From the NCBI RefSeq assembly GCF_001640805.2, contig NC_066843.1, forward strand, positions 11,636,036-11,700,035: 64,000 nucleotides of DNA, written 5' to 3'. Positions 49,401 to 61,900 of the stretch are shown one piece after another (the stretch's first letter is position 1; the number at the start of each line of letters is the position of its first letter). This DNA is from Lates calcarifer (lineage: Eukaryota; Chordata; Actinopteri; Centropomidae). A program made the position numbers and the translations under genes. Under the pieces are notes generated by a model. That model was not told the origin of the DNA, did no database searches, and saw only the letters and a program-made list of their open reading frames with translations.

Positions 49401-51829
49401 ATCCACCAGCTAGACCCATCTCTTAACAGTCACACACTAAAACACCGGAGGAGTACAGATACTTATACTACACAGCAAAGTCATATCAACAGTGATGAAC
49501 ACTGTCAAAGTGCTCATAACATGCGGTGTCATCCAAGCATAAAAAAGCAAGAGAATGAATGGTTTGCTGTGTAGTGGTGAGTATTTGTCAGCTGTTCTCT
49601 AACAGTCTGTGGATCTTAGATAATACATTAGATGTTATTAATGACCACCTCACATGTCTCACTCTAAACAGAAATAGATCAACTGACAGATGAGTAGATG
49701 TAAGAGTATAACAATTAAGTTGCTGTCATGACTGAATGTTTGAATATTGAGGATTACACTCTGAACTTTGATCAGTGTGATTCCTGTGAGTCACGAGTCA
49801 GGGGCAGACTTCTCTACATTTTCTCCCTCTTTCACAAAGCTGCATGCGTTTTTTAAAATCTTCTGTGAATGACTTTCACTGCCACACCGCCTTGGCCTAC
49901 TTTTTGATTTGCTCCTTCACTGCGTCAACTGTGATCTCATGAGGAAACCCCACCAGTGTTTTTGTAGTATATAACAGGGCCTCAGGAAAAGGGTTTTTTG
50001 TTCTCTGAGTTTAACTTTGATATCAGGTCGACATCAACAGTGGACTTTGATTCATCACATAGGCAGTGAAAGGATGTGGAGGACCAGATTTTTAAGTATC
50101 GTGTATGAACTTGATGCCTTTTCTTCTTTTGTAAACAAGTAACTTTCCTAATTTCCCTAATTGTGGCTCCTTGTGGATGGACTTAAAGTTTCTTTAGCCA
50201 CGATAAAAATTCCCTTTTTTCCCCTTCCCCAGCAGTCCTGATCGTTTGATGCCGGACACCTACATAAACACAAATACGCACCATCCACTCTAACATGGCT
50301 TCCATCATCACAGTCACTGCACGCCACGCAGCGTGGCTCATGCTCCGTGTGCCCCGTGTGGTGTGTGTGCTCCACGTATGTGTGTGTGTATGCCGTGGGA
50401 TTGCCCTGCCTCTCGACGGTCCCTGTGCTTTCAGCTTTTCCCATCCAATCAATCTCTTAATCACGTTCTAGCGATTTGCTAATTAACTAATGATGTGGAA
50501 TAATTAACACTGCTGTGTGACATTAGTCGGCAGCTGTTAAGCCATGTCAGCGCTACAGAACTAATGAGAACAATACACAACCTGGGAACTCCTGTTCTTG
50601 TAGAAGACAGCTGAGCAGCAGATTGTTGCACTTGATAAAACAGTAAGAGCACAGAGTCGAGAGTGGCTGAGTGTTGGCACAGCAAATTTTCTTTTGTTCT
50701 CATTTTGATTTGTTTTACTTTTATCATCATCCTCCCTTCTGAGCCTTTGGTGATTCCTATTCTTGTTATTTTTGTGTGTACGTGTGTGTGTTACAATTTT
50801 TGTTTTTTGTTGTCGGGGTTGGGTGTCTTTCTGTTGTGTGGCTTTGGTGCTGCCCGGTTGGTTTGTCCATGGCTTTGCTCCATAGATCCCCGTATCGCAG
50901 TCCTCTGTCATGGATGACATAGAGGAGTGGCTCTGTGCTGACGTGGTGAGACTTCTTTACCTTGATTTACATCTTCTTCTCTTCTCTCTCTCTTTCTCTC
51001 CTACCCTGGTTTTTTTATTTTGTTTTGTTTTGTTTTCTTAAATAGCACATTTCATCCATCCATCTCATGTACTTGATACATTAACGTTTACTTTTCTTTT
51101 AACATCACGTCTTTTCATTCACTGTCATCTAATTTATTTCCACCAATGACTGACATATAACAGTTTACTGTGAGGTCTGGCTTTCATACGCTAACATGGC
51201 GCTATTGATAATCGAGTTTAAACAGATGATATGTTCTTACTTAACATATGCATGTGAAGGTTGTGGGCTCAAGAAGGCTTCTGTAAAACTTTTTTGAAGG
51301 ATGCATGACTGATGGATCCTTCATGAGCGACCTTGTATGGATTTGTTTGTTTTACAGGCATTTGAGCTGTTAACACTTTTGTACATCAGCTTATTTCTGT
51401 TTTTTAAAAGAAAACAACTCAGTTGATAATGGTTTCTGCCAGTGTGTATATATTATCTTTTATTTCTTTTCATCTTAATAGAAAGGGGATGCTGCTGAGG
51501 AGGGGGTGACCAGTGAAGGTACAGTCTCTGATCACAGTTAATTGGAAACAGTTGTATATGTTCCACTAACTCAAATGCGCGGGAGGTTTTATAAGTGTTC
51601 TCCCCTCCACTAATTAATTTATATAACACCGATAAGCCTTCAATTGTACACGACTTTGAGACAAATCAATTTGTGTCTTTCAGAGTTTGATAAGTTCCTT
51701 GAGGAGCGGGCGAAGGCAGCCGACACCCTGCCATCTCCCCCCGGAGCTAACCCCGCTCACCCAGCCCGAGCCCCTGGTGGCTCCCACAAGAAAGCCGAAC
51801 GGACGGAAGATGCCCTCTTTGCCTTGTAG
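34494..51829 (+). CDS. tom1l2: TOM1-like protein 2, VHS/GAT endosomal sorting adaptor
   Basis: ESCRT-0-like adaptor that binds ubiquitin, Tollip and clathrin on endosomes. Sixteen exons: 34494-34545, 39743-39827, 41425-41503, 42060-42209, 42617-42751, 42830-42973, 43228-43344, 44337-44470, 44916-44958, 45996-46167, 46718-46832, 47727-47802, 48732-48806, 50886-50945, 51482-51518 and 51684-51829. They total 1620 bases (539 residues), and every junction is in phase. The VHS domain runs from [16 protein letters not shown] through [28 protein letters not shown] and [10 protein letters not shown] (about residues 1-150). The GAT domain spans about 216-305 ([42 protein letters not shown]). The C terminus has [44 protein letters not shown] and a final DALFAL. 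Exon 48732-48806 ([19 protein letters not shown]...) is not in the human protein as I know it and could be a cassette exon. The start ATG matches the conserved MEFLLGNP. Confidence 0.96.
34546..39742 (+). other. TOM1L2 intron 1 (5.2 kb)
   Basis: No nested gene was recognised. The longest open frame (37718-38083, plus) lacks family resemblance. Purine-rich G tracts occur at about 36857-36874 on plus and GGGAGGAGG repeats at about 37598-37625; the latter could form a G-quadruplex. A repeat-like GCTAATGTTGCTA motif recurs near 38430-38470. Confidence 0.5.
48732..48806 (+). other. TOM1L2 probable cassette exon (25 codons)
   Basis: Flanked by GATTCAG and ATG-GTGAGG, exactly 75 bases and phase 0 at both ends. 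It can therefore be included or skipped without changing frame. It encodes an acidic segment with the DSWLITQGM ending, placed just before [17 protein letters not shown] do not find it in the human canonical protein from memory. Confidence 0.75.
49035..49334. mobile_element. MITE-like element with imperfect terminal inverted repeats
   Basis: About 300 bases in TOM1L2 intron 13. The left end TGGGCAATATG (from 49038) and the right end CATATTGCTCA (to about 49332) are inverted complements with one mismatch. Internal landmarks (TTTTATTGGTTATATTAAGCC, AATAAATAAACTGAAC, TCTGTGATATAACATTTTAT) match a non-autonomous DNA element common in teleosts, as I remember it. It has no coding capacity. Confidence 0.65.
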
Positions 51830-54355
51830 ACTGTTCTTGGAGAACCTTGATGTCTCTCCAGGGCATCTAGAGGTCTTCGCCCTAAATGATCCCCCCCCAA
51901 ACAGTCCCTCCAGTCCCATTTCATCGCTGACTGGCAGTGCTGCAGCAAGTGATTTCCACCTCCTTGTCATTCTCATGCCACAGTGTTGCTCTAATATACA
52001 GAGGTCCAACATGTGTACCGCGCACTACTGTGTTGCGTTTAACTATATATGGGTGTATTAATCTGTTAGTGTGGGATGTATTACTCACAGCCTTGCATCT
52101 CATTTGTAACACTCCACCAAAGGAAGACAACCAAGCGTGTCTGATGTGGTATATTACTGCAAAACTGATGGAAAATTTCACTGCATTGAGTCAGTATGGA
52201 AGCACACAATTTGGACCATATCGTGCTGTTTTACTACATTCAGCTGTTTGCTAATTTATGCATTTATTGTTATAATGGTTTGTTCTGTACTATGTACTAG
52301 CACTGTGGTTATGGTCGGTCCATGCATTTTTTTCTACTCCAGTCAGAGTTCTAGTCATGCTTGTAAAACTTAAATGTGTGGAATGGCAACATGTGTTATT
52401 ACCTAGTTTGCCTGAGGCGGTGTTATGTTAACAGGCAAATTTTGCTAACTGGGAATATAATAGCTAAAGTATAGCTAATTGTGATGAGTGTATGCCAGCA
52501 TTCCTTTAACCAAAGGGATTAAAAAACAAAACTAACTAAAAAGCACTAGTTAAGATTCTCTGCTATGTATTTTGAATGGCTAAGGGGAAGGAACATGCCC
52601 ATCGAATATCTCCCATTGATCTTTTCAGTCCTCTGAAAAGCTACAACAAATTAACTGATAGAAATATGATCTTGAACAACTGCGAAACACGTTTAACCAT
52701 TCCAAAGACTATTAAGGCTTTAAGGACCTACTCGCACTTAACGTTACCTGTTGAACAATAATCACGTTTGTGTGTTAAAAAATGTTAAGGGATCGTGAAC
52801 ATTTTCCTTCCCCTGCTATGATTGATGTCTGCACTTTGAAGCAAAAACAAATCTGTATTTTGTCCTTTTGTGTTTACAAGATGGTTACTATTTTTCTAGG
52901 GGATGGGAAATGGTCTTTAGATTGACTTCATTTTGCACATAACTTTTCTAACTGTAGTTGTGGCGCTTGTTCACACAGACGTGGATGGATGAACTGTCAA
53001 ATTTATGACTGCAAACTTTGAAGCGTATTAGAAATTGCAGAGATGCAAGACAAAATATGGCATTTAAATTATCAGCATTACTTAGCGCTGGCATCATAAC
53101 TGACTAAAAGACATAAAGTATAGCTTAGAATAATGCGCTGTTATAAAAGGATGTATTTATATAGGTAGGTCTTCATTTACTCTATACTATGTAATCTATA
53201 TACCTCAAAATACAGGAATGTTAGTTTCTGTATCTGTTTAAAATGTATTGGCTCATATTAATATCCAGAAGGCAGAGAGGTTTATGTATTATTTGATCCC
53301 CTGATTGTATTTTTATAGATCATGTAAGAAGAAGAAAACACGTTTGTACCCTTGTACCACTTCATCTTTTTTGTGGCTCAGACTGAAGCATGCAGCAAAC
53401 AAACACAAATGTTAATGTATTTTCATTCTGGTATGATTCATCTGCTCTTGTTGGAGCTGCTGCCAAGGATTTCTGTGATTGACTGATTGCAGCAGAGTAG
53501 CTCTGACTGGAGTTTGCCTTTGGTGTATGTGAGATCACACTGAGACAAAAAGTAGTTCTGTTTTCATTCCAGCTCTTTTGCTGATACTCTGGTTTGTCTT
53601 AACATTGCTCTTAAAAGATTTTTTATTTTGCTTTCAATCCAATTAAGACCAAAAGCCTTGTCAATCAGAGGCAGTCCGTTTGACACTCCTCCCCAGTTGT
53701 AAAAGCCTAATCAAACTTACTTGTTTAATAATCTGTTGTCAGTATAGACCTTCCACTGGAGGGAAGTTATTTGTCTCTATGTAATCATTATGATTAAATA
53801 TCTAAATGTATATTAGTTGAGAAAAATTAATGATTAATGCTTAATTAGCTTTAACTTTCTTTAATGCAGTATGGTTACATATGGTTAAATAGGTTCATTA
53901 TGGTTGCCAGGTAACTGTATTAGCATAGCATCAAATTTACAATCAACCATTTGTGTAATTTTTGAAAAACTTTAACCATGCAGGCTGAACAAAGACGATT
54001 ACTAAAAAGGAGATCCTTTAAAAGGGAACTTTTTCTGTGATTGTGCGTTACTTATCTCGCTATCTGTAACAGAGTGTATTGTGTTACTTGCTTTTATGAA
54101 GCTTAAGTCCTGATAGCAACATGTATTCCTCGAAATTGTGGCTATCTCAGAATGGTTACTGAATGTCTTTTAATACTGACGAGGCAGAGTGTTAAGTTAA
54201 TACATTGTGGACACGGGAAAGAGGCTTGTTTTCTGTTGGTGGGTGTCCCATGTCTGTTTGGCTGTGCCGTCTGCTGCCATTACTAATGGTCAGATTTTTT
54301 TGTTTGACCTAATGCACGTATGTAACTGCCCAATAAAACACTAGCAATGTGTGAC
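51830..54355 (+). other. TOM1L2 3' UTR
   Basis: Follows the TOM1L2 stop. The strongest terminal poly(A) signal is AATAAA at 54332-54337, giving a UTR of about 2.5 kb. It is AT-rich with many TTTT/ATTTA motifs and has no coding potential. Earlier polyadenylation is possible. Confidence 0.6.
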
Positions 54356-55957
54356 CTCTACCTCACAACTGTTTGTGGTTATTTTACAGTTAAGGGTTGT
54401 GTGACAACATCTTGCTTCTTCTTTTGCAGGTGCTGATGCAACCCAGGCTCAATCTTGCACTGCACTGGTCATTCATTTTCACATGAGCCTCTCGCCCCCT
54501 CCCATATGGTGGTTAATGGGCACTTCATCCATTCTGCTGCGACAGCCTAACACGCGGAAAATGTAAACAAACTCTGCTCACACACAGTTTTTATATAAGT
54601 TATTCTTTTTTGCCCCTGTAAGTTACCTGTTGTGTATCATCAACAGGTTTCCAAAATCTAGCAAGCAAATGAACAGGACCGGCACCTTTATACAAACACA
54701 CCCTATCACTGACAATAGAAGGCTTGTTGACAGGCTTTGAATATTACTATGCTCCCCCCATACTGACAACAACTTTGTAGTGCTTCTCTAGGTCACTGAC
54801 CTATTTCCCCACATTGCCTCTGTGGTGCTCCCCTTTGTGTTCATGCCGACAGTGTGCTCACATTATAGTTCTGCTTAGGCTGATGCTGATCTGAAACAAA
54901 GTTTGCATTGCCCATGTTTTACTGGAAGCTAAATTAAATTAAAAATAACTTTACTGAGTGAATGGGTGTGGGTTGTTTTGTTTGTTTGTGTAAAGATTTC
55001 ATCGCCCAAAAATTACACTTCGCCTCCCTTTTTTTTAAAAAAAATTATTTTTGCCCACCTACATCCTTCCAGATTACCTCCCTGTTGCTGCCACCACAGT
55101 TTCAAGAGAGAAACACATGATGTAATCACTAGGCCCAGTTATGTGACGTCAGATCACCCCACTCGGTTCCTGAGCTTCCCATTGGACGATTTCTCTGGTT
55201 CTACAGGAGGAGCCGCGGCTCCGAGTCAAACAAACTTGGCTTTCAGTTATCCACGCCCGCTCGGCTCTGATTGGCTTTTGGGGGCAAGCCCACAATAAAC
55301 ACATCCACGCTGTTTCCCTAAGAAAAAAAAGGGTTGGGGAAATATATTCTTGATATCAATGTGGCAGGTACATAAGTGGAATAAATAGCTCTGATTAAAT
55401 TGAATTAATTAGGACATTACATTTGTGCTCAGTAGACATATTTTATGGTACTTTCCAGATGGATCCACATAGGCATCCTGGGGCCATTATATCAGTATTG
55501 CACTGATGGTCATGTTTCTCTGTGCACTGTCATACAACATTATGGCCAAATACTCCACATGCTGTCACAACTTCAGTCAAACAATCAAAACAACCCCGAG
55601 AAACAGGGACGTGGGAAATCCCATTCAAACACGGTGATTGGCTGAACGGCCTGTCAATCATCATCGGCTGGGTGGGTTTGTTCGGCCGTCGCCGTAAGCA
55701 CGTTAGTGATGACTGAATGAGCCTCAGTGTTTGGCTTGGTTTGACAAGTTTCCCTGCACGACCATGGCGGTGGGAGAGAGTTGTTAGTTGTCACACAGGT
55801 AGAGAGTTGCAGCTCCCTCTGTGCGTGTTTCAGGTACACTTCTTGGCACTTGGCGCTTCGGCAAATGTAGGGTCGTGACAAGTGTCCGATTTTTTCTCTT
55901 CTGAGCGATTCGACAGCCAGCAAAGTCTACACTGGGAAGACAGACACGAGAGCAAAG
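54356..55957 (+). other. TOM1L2-SREBF1 intergenic region and SREBF1 5' region
   Basis: The first 700 bases show nothing recognisable. Between 55144 and 55274 lies a regulatory cluster described separately. A further inverted CCAAT (ATTGG at 55636-55640) and GC-rich sequence near 55680-55700 precede the first coding exon. The exon 1 transcription start is inferred at roughly 55700-55750. Confidence 0.5.
55144..55274 (+). promoter_or_regulatory. CRE / SRE-1 / inverted-CCAAT / GC-box cluster upstream of SREBF1
   Basis: A palindromic CRE TGACGTCA (55144-55151) is followed after one base by ATCACCCCAC (55153-55162). The latter is identical to the SRE-1 core known from the LDL-receptor promoter. 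Inverted CCAAT boxes (ATTGG) lie at 55181-55185 and 55270-55274, and a GC/KLF box CCACGCCCGC at 55251-55260. SREBP with NF-Y and Sp1 or CREB is the classic combination for sterol-responsive promoters. This would allow autoregulation of SREBF1; use in vivo is inferred. Confidence 0.7.
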
Positions 55958-58900
55958 ATGAACAGCCTATCCTTTGACGATCCCTCGTTGGATAATCTGG
56001 ATCCTACACTGTCGCTAAATGACCCCAGCGATATTGACACGGCTCTCTTAAGCGACATTGATGGTAAGAGAATATAACGGTGGCTGTTAGCTAACCTTGT
56101 CGCGTTTAACGTTTGCTAAACAGCAATAACACTGCTTGTTACCATACGTGTGTGTTTCACTTATCCGTTTGACTCGTTTCTTATGTTCTACATCTAATAT
56201 TTACCTCATTTCTACTACTAATTGACAATGGCAGTGACAAATTTACAGGTTTTATCTCATAGTGCACCTTCCACCAGTTAGCCAGATTAGCTAACATCAA
56301 CCATTTAGCTAGCTGGTACTCTTCGGAGGTTAATGGTGTTCTTATTAGACGTTCACAGTATTATTTCTTTCACTATCAGAGCTCACTATCATAATCCTAT
56401 TGTACCATAAGACTAACTGGTTATTAAAGCGGGTTTGATAGGCTAATAGATGAAGCTAACACGCTGCTAAATGGTGGTGAGTGCGCCCCGCCCCCAGCCT
56501 GCTCCACAGACAGGGGTTACTGTCGTTCATTCCTCTTTGCTTGGTTCACCGTGCCTCAGTTGACCGCGTGCACAATTTTGTTGTATTATTTTAGATTTAA
56601 ATAATGGATAAGATAATTTATCGTTATAACCGTGTGCCCTGTTGACACCTTTCCTCCTTTATTCTTGTTTTCTGTAAGACGCACGGTGCTTTATGTCTGC
56701 ATTAATATACTGTTTTGATTAAAGCGGTGGGCATGTATAAAAATTGTAGTCGCAGTTCATTTGTGTGTGTATGTGCTATGGCCTCATTCTCATTACTCAT
56801 GTAATTGTTGGAATGTATAGACAGCAGTAGATTATTAGACACATTATCAATGGTGTAATATTTTCCGTTTTCTGTATCTTAGAATATGTAATGGCTAATA
56901 TGTTTTTACGATAACACTTAACATGTATATGAGATAAGCTGCACTGCGTAAACAGTAACCGGTAACGCAGATCCTGCAGCCGTGCTCGCCATTTTCATAT
57001 TTTTGACCGACAGTAACCCTCGGTGATGGTGCTCGATGGTAACCTCGTGTGAAGCTACAGACAGCGCTCCCTCTCTTTCCTGTCTTGGGCTGATCGGCAT
57101 AGCAAGTCTCTGAGACGCGCTCTGATTGGTCAAGAGCGATCACCTCATACAAAAACACTGGTTTACAAATCCAGGCTGCTGCGTTTCACTGCAGACACAA
57201 CATACACTCACAGAGAGTTTTTTTTTTTTTTTTTTTTTTTTTACAATATCAGTTTTCACATTAAACCACAGAAGTTTAAGTGGAAAAAAATAACATTTTG
57301 GAATATTTTAGATTTTATGTTGAGATCATGCAAATAGGAACCTATGAGTACTCAATAGTTGTGAGATCATGAGATCAAGTTAGTTTTATATATGTGGCAG
57401 CTGTCTGCTCATTCTTGGTCGTGCTTTGGCCCACAGCTGTAGGAATACTATAAATAGCTTGACTGCACATGGGTTGATGAACTTTAAATGTACACAGTCA
57501 GTATATGTGTACCTGGTGCTTGGTGTATTTTTGCTTTGCGTGCAAGGTTTCAATGTATTTGCACTGTGTCAGCACAGACTATGAATAGGGTTGATCCATT
57601 CAGATCCAGATTTTTCTAATTGGTCAATGACAGTGATGGTAGTTCTGACTTCTCTTCCTCTTCCTCTTCAGATATGTTACAGCTCATCAACAACCAGGAC
57701 ATGGAGTTTGGAGGACTCTTTGATAACCCTCCATACACAGGGCCCCCTCCCACCCAAGAGCTTCCTGGTTTGACCCAGTCTATCACCTCAGCTGCCCCTC
57801 CAGCCACCACCACCACACCCTCACCTTCATCCTCCTCTTCCATCCTAAGCAGTAGCCCCCACCTGGATGCGCTCCTGGGACCCCCCATCACCCGCAGCTC
57901 TTCCACTCCAGACAAGGCCTTCCAGCCTCCCACTTTCCAGCAGTCCCCCTTGGCCCAGGTACCCAGCTCCACCCCACGGCAGCAGCCAGCCTCCCCGCAG
58001 CAGGCTCAGACCCTCAGACAGCCTCAGGTGGAACAGCCCCAACCCATTCTCAGCCCAACTGCACCGGCCCAGGCAGCTTCACCTCATGGCTCACCGGGAC
58101 CGAGCCCGGTGTTCAGCTCCACGCCACAGGCTCTCTTCACCTCGCCTGCACCCCAGACTCCACTTCAGCCCCAGCCACAGCCACAGACACAGACACAACT
58201 TCAGGCCCAGGCTCAGCCCCAACAAGCCCGGACCAACTACAGCAACCAGAACAACTACACAGGTAAGCACTCTTTGATGGTGAGGAGGGGTTATTCTAGT
58301 GGCTATGTTGTTGTCTGTTATAGAGTATAGAAATTCGGCAGAAGGGATTTTTGGGGTAAATGATCCAAATGAAAGGCTTTAAAATGGATTTTGATATTTT
58401 AACATGGGTTATTGTAGTCTTCCATTAAGCTGTGACAGGTGTCTTGGCTTTGCATGTCTGTCATTGGATCAATCCAATATCCATTATGTATTCTGTCTGC
58501 TTCACTGAATACAGTGTCCTCCATCAGTAAGGTTCCGGTTTCTCTTTATCTTAATCCTCTCAGGTATTTTTTTAAATGTCTTTCAGTAGCATGGTTCAAC
58601 CAGAAAAAGGTTAAAACTAACAACTTTGTTTATTATGGGTTTTTAAGGGTCTTAGATTTGATTACAGCTGGCAAAGCAAACTGCTGATGCCTCATAGCAC
58701 ATATTTGCAATGTAAAAAACTGGATGAAAATTGCTTTTAAAGAACACATAAATGCCTTCTTTTTTTTTCTTTTTTTTTTTTAGCAAATATGAGCTATTTG
58801 TCAGCTATATTATCAGTGTCAACTCTTCAACAATCCCTCTCAACAATGTTTGTATAGAGTGTTTTCCTTTGTGCATTGCTGCTTTATTGAGTCTTGAAAT

Positions 58901-61900
58901 GCAGGGTCCTTACGACTCCTGTGCTTTTTATGATGGCACAGGGCATGGTCCGCAAACCAACTTTAATTCACAGTGTTGTGTTCAAACCCAACAACCACTT
59001 ACTGACATCCAGTAAACAAGGATGTAGAACAGCATCTATTCAAAGAGGTAGGAATTTATAGAAATCAAGAACAAAAATGCATATATAGCTTGTGCTGCGA
59101 TTTGCTGTATAAATGGATGCTGTTTAATACTGACATTTGAAGTGTGCATTCTTTCCTTGTGTGCTAAATGTTAACAGGCTTAAATTTTGACAGCTACCTA
59201 TTGTGCACACTTTCAACTAAAATAGTTAATTTGTTTTAAATGAATCACAGCACCAGGGCCAACATAGTTCAAAGCTGATTTTGTTTCTGTGCATGTCTGG
59301 CTTTAGAAATCTCTCACAAATGAAACTCCAGTACCTGGCAAGGTGGTTCTTCATGTGTATTACATTTCCCAAGCTGGGACATTAGGTTATTCAACCTCAG
59401 CTGATCGCATGTCCAAGTCCTAATCTAATAGACTTTGCTCAGCAGTGTGAGAGTCTGAGCTAAATGAAAATGCTTTGTCTGGGCAACACCCATTGTACAT
59501 GTACAGGGCAGTATAGTATGCTATATTTGAATATCTGTGTTTGTTTACAGCTGTAAAACCTGAGACGGACACCTCATTGTTGCCGTTAGTTTTAGTGGAA
59601 GAAAATCAGTCAATGCTTCTAAATTTTCTTAGATGCAATAAATTTTTATTACTCCTTGAGAAAATTCCCCAACCCCTTGTACTGAGACGTTATTGCAATC
59701 ATTAGCCCAGTTGGAGCTGATAAGAAATACAAGGTGACACACATTGAATGTTGCTGTCACTTATTTCTAATGAGATTGCAGTTCACTTTTTTGCCTACAA
59801 AACCATAGACAATGGCTCACTCAGTGTCGTAGTACCAATTCAGGGTTAGTACAAATACAGGTGTAGACATAATAAGCTTTGCTGTTTGAAAAAAAAAAAA
59901 AAAAAATGTTCCACAAACTGCCAAAGAATATTGGACTTATTTGATGTGGCTTTTTAAAGCTGATATTGGCTGATACCATATACTGACACAATGTATTGGT
60001 TGGTCTATAATTTCTTTTTCTATAAATTACTATAAAATGACAGTAGAGGTTGGTTGTTTGAATATTGGAAACTGATGTGACTCAAATGAATGAAATGTTC
60101 AAATGACTAACAGGAAGTCAACGCCAGTTTAAAAGGACACTGAGATATTTTTTTTGTCTGCATGAAAGAACCATAATTCTCACTTGCTGCAGTAATTAGG
60201 TGAGAACAATTTGGCAATTATTTAATCCTCTGTAGAATTTCCTGTTTAACTTGTTTATTGGATTTCTGAAATTTAATTGTGTGCTTGTAAAAAAGTACTT
60301 GATGACATGGATTGCTGTCATGGATACTTCATTCATACTTAAGACTGAAAACAATCCCTGTTGCGTGACTGTTTTCCAGCTGGCAGCCCCGGCAACGTGA
60401 GCCAACCCGCCACCAGTTTGCCATCCTCACCTCCAAGTGTTCAGCCAGTGGCCATCCAGACTCAGCTCCAAGGGCTGACCACCACCTCCTCTCTGCTGGC
60501 CACGTCAGCAAGCCCACCTGTTCAAACCATCGCGCCCCATGTGCAGCAAGTACCCGTAAGTGTTAGAGGCCGACATGTGTATGAGCTTGAATGGGCTCGC
60601 ACGAACAAAATTAATGCAATGTTGTCAGTGTTTGTTTGTTATGGACTTCTGTGTGCTTCTCAGGTGCTGCTGCAGCCCCAGTTCATCAAGGCTGAGTCTC
60701 TGCTGCTGACCACTCTCAAGCATGACCCCTGCATGGTCACCACTGTGGCCTCTCCCACATCCCTGGCCACAACCACCACCCCAGTACAGAGCACTTCACT
60801 GCAGGTAGGCATCTTTCCAGCCACTGATGAAGTAAAGAAACAAAGAGTTGATACAGACTTTATCTTAGATGCCACAAGTACGATAAGAATGTGATTAATG
60901 AGCAGCTTCCCAACCCCCTCGTCCCCATCCTGTTTACCTCCCCCAGGCTTTCATGGGCGGTGGCACCATCCTGACCACGGTGCCGGTCATGGTGGACACT
61001 GAGAAGCTGCCTATCAACCGCATTGCCATCAGCAGTAAGCCGGCCGGCCAGCCCCACAAGGGTGAGAAACGCACTGCTCACAACGCCATCGAGAAGCGCT
61101 ACCGCTCTTCCATCAATGACAAAATCGTGGAGCTCAAAGACCTGGTGGCTGGTACTGAGGCCAAGGTAAGAAAGGTCTAATACTTTGGAATTTCCTCTGT
61201 ATAGTATTAGTTTTCAGTTTTCATTTATTATTTTTTCTTTTTTTTTCTTAGCTCAACAAGTCTGCAGTGCTGAGAAAAGCCATTGACTACATCCGTTACC
61301 TGCAGCAGGCTAATCAGAAACTCAAACAGGAGAACATGGCTCTTAAAATGGCAGCTCAGAAAAACAGTATGTGCTTAAAGCTTTTCTCTCTTCTTTATTT
61401 CTTGACAGTTTCTCTACAGTTTATTTCACTCCATTGAAAGTAAGTCATTCAGTTGACCTTTTGTGATGAGGTCTATTGATAGCTCCTGTTATCCTGAAAT
61501 GACAAATGTGAAAATGGTCCTCTATAGCCTTTAAGAAAGTGGAGTTTTCTTTTGTACTGCTGATTGACCATCTAACTGCTCTCCTCATCCTCCCTCTCCT
61601 CTTTCCTCAGAGTCGCTCAAGGACCTGGTTGCCATGGAGGTAGATGGACAGTCTGATGTGAAGAACGAGCTGCCCACCCCCCCAGCTTCAGATGTGGGCT
61701 CCCCGACTTCTTTCTCACACTGTGGCAGTGACTCAGAGCCCGACAGCCCGATGGGGGAAGACACAAAGGTATGCAGCTCTCAGTGAACCTGCTAAGCCGC
61801 AGTCTGAATAGTAGAGGTTGATATTCAGTGTTTCATATTAGATGAAGGGTTAGGTCCATGTTTTTTCCCAGCAAACTGTTGAAATTTCCTCAAGGAAGAC

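Noticed and set aside
55445..55716. Two overlapping open frames upstream of SREBF1
   Set aside because: They lie in the promoter/5' region, and no homology or conserved start was seen.
57620..57671. In-frame extension of SREBF1 exon 2 upstream of its acceptor
   Set aside because: It has no ATG, and the sequence is a pyrimidine-rich acceptor tract ending TCTTCAG. The phase matches exon 1 exactly, so splicing explains it better.
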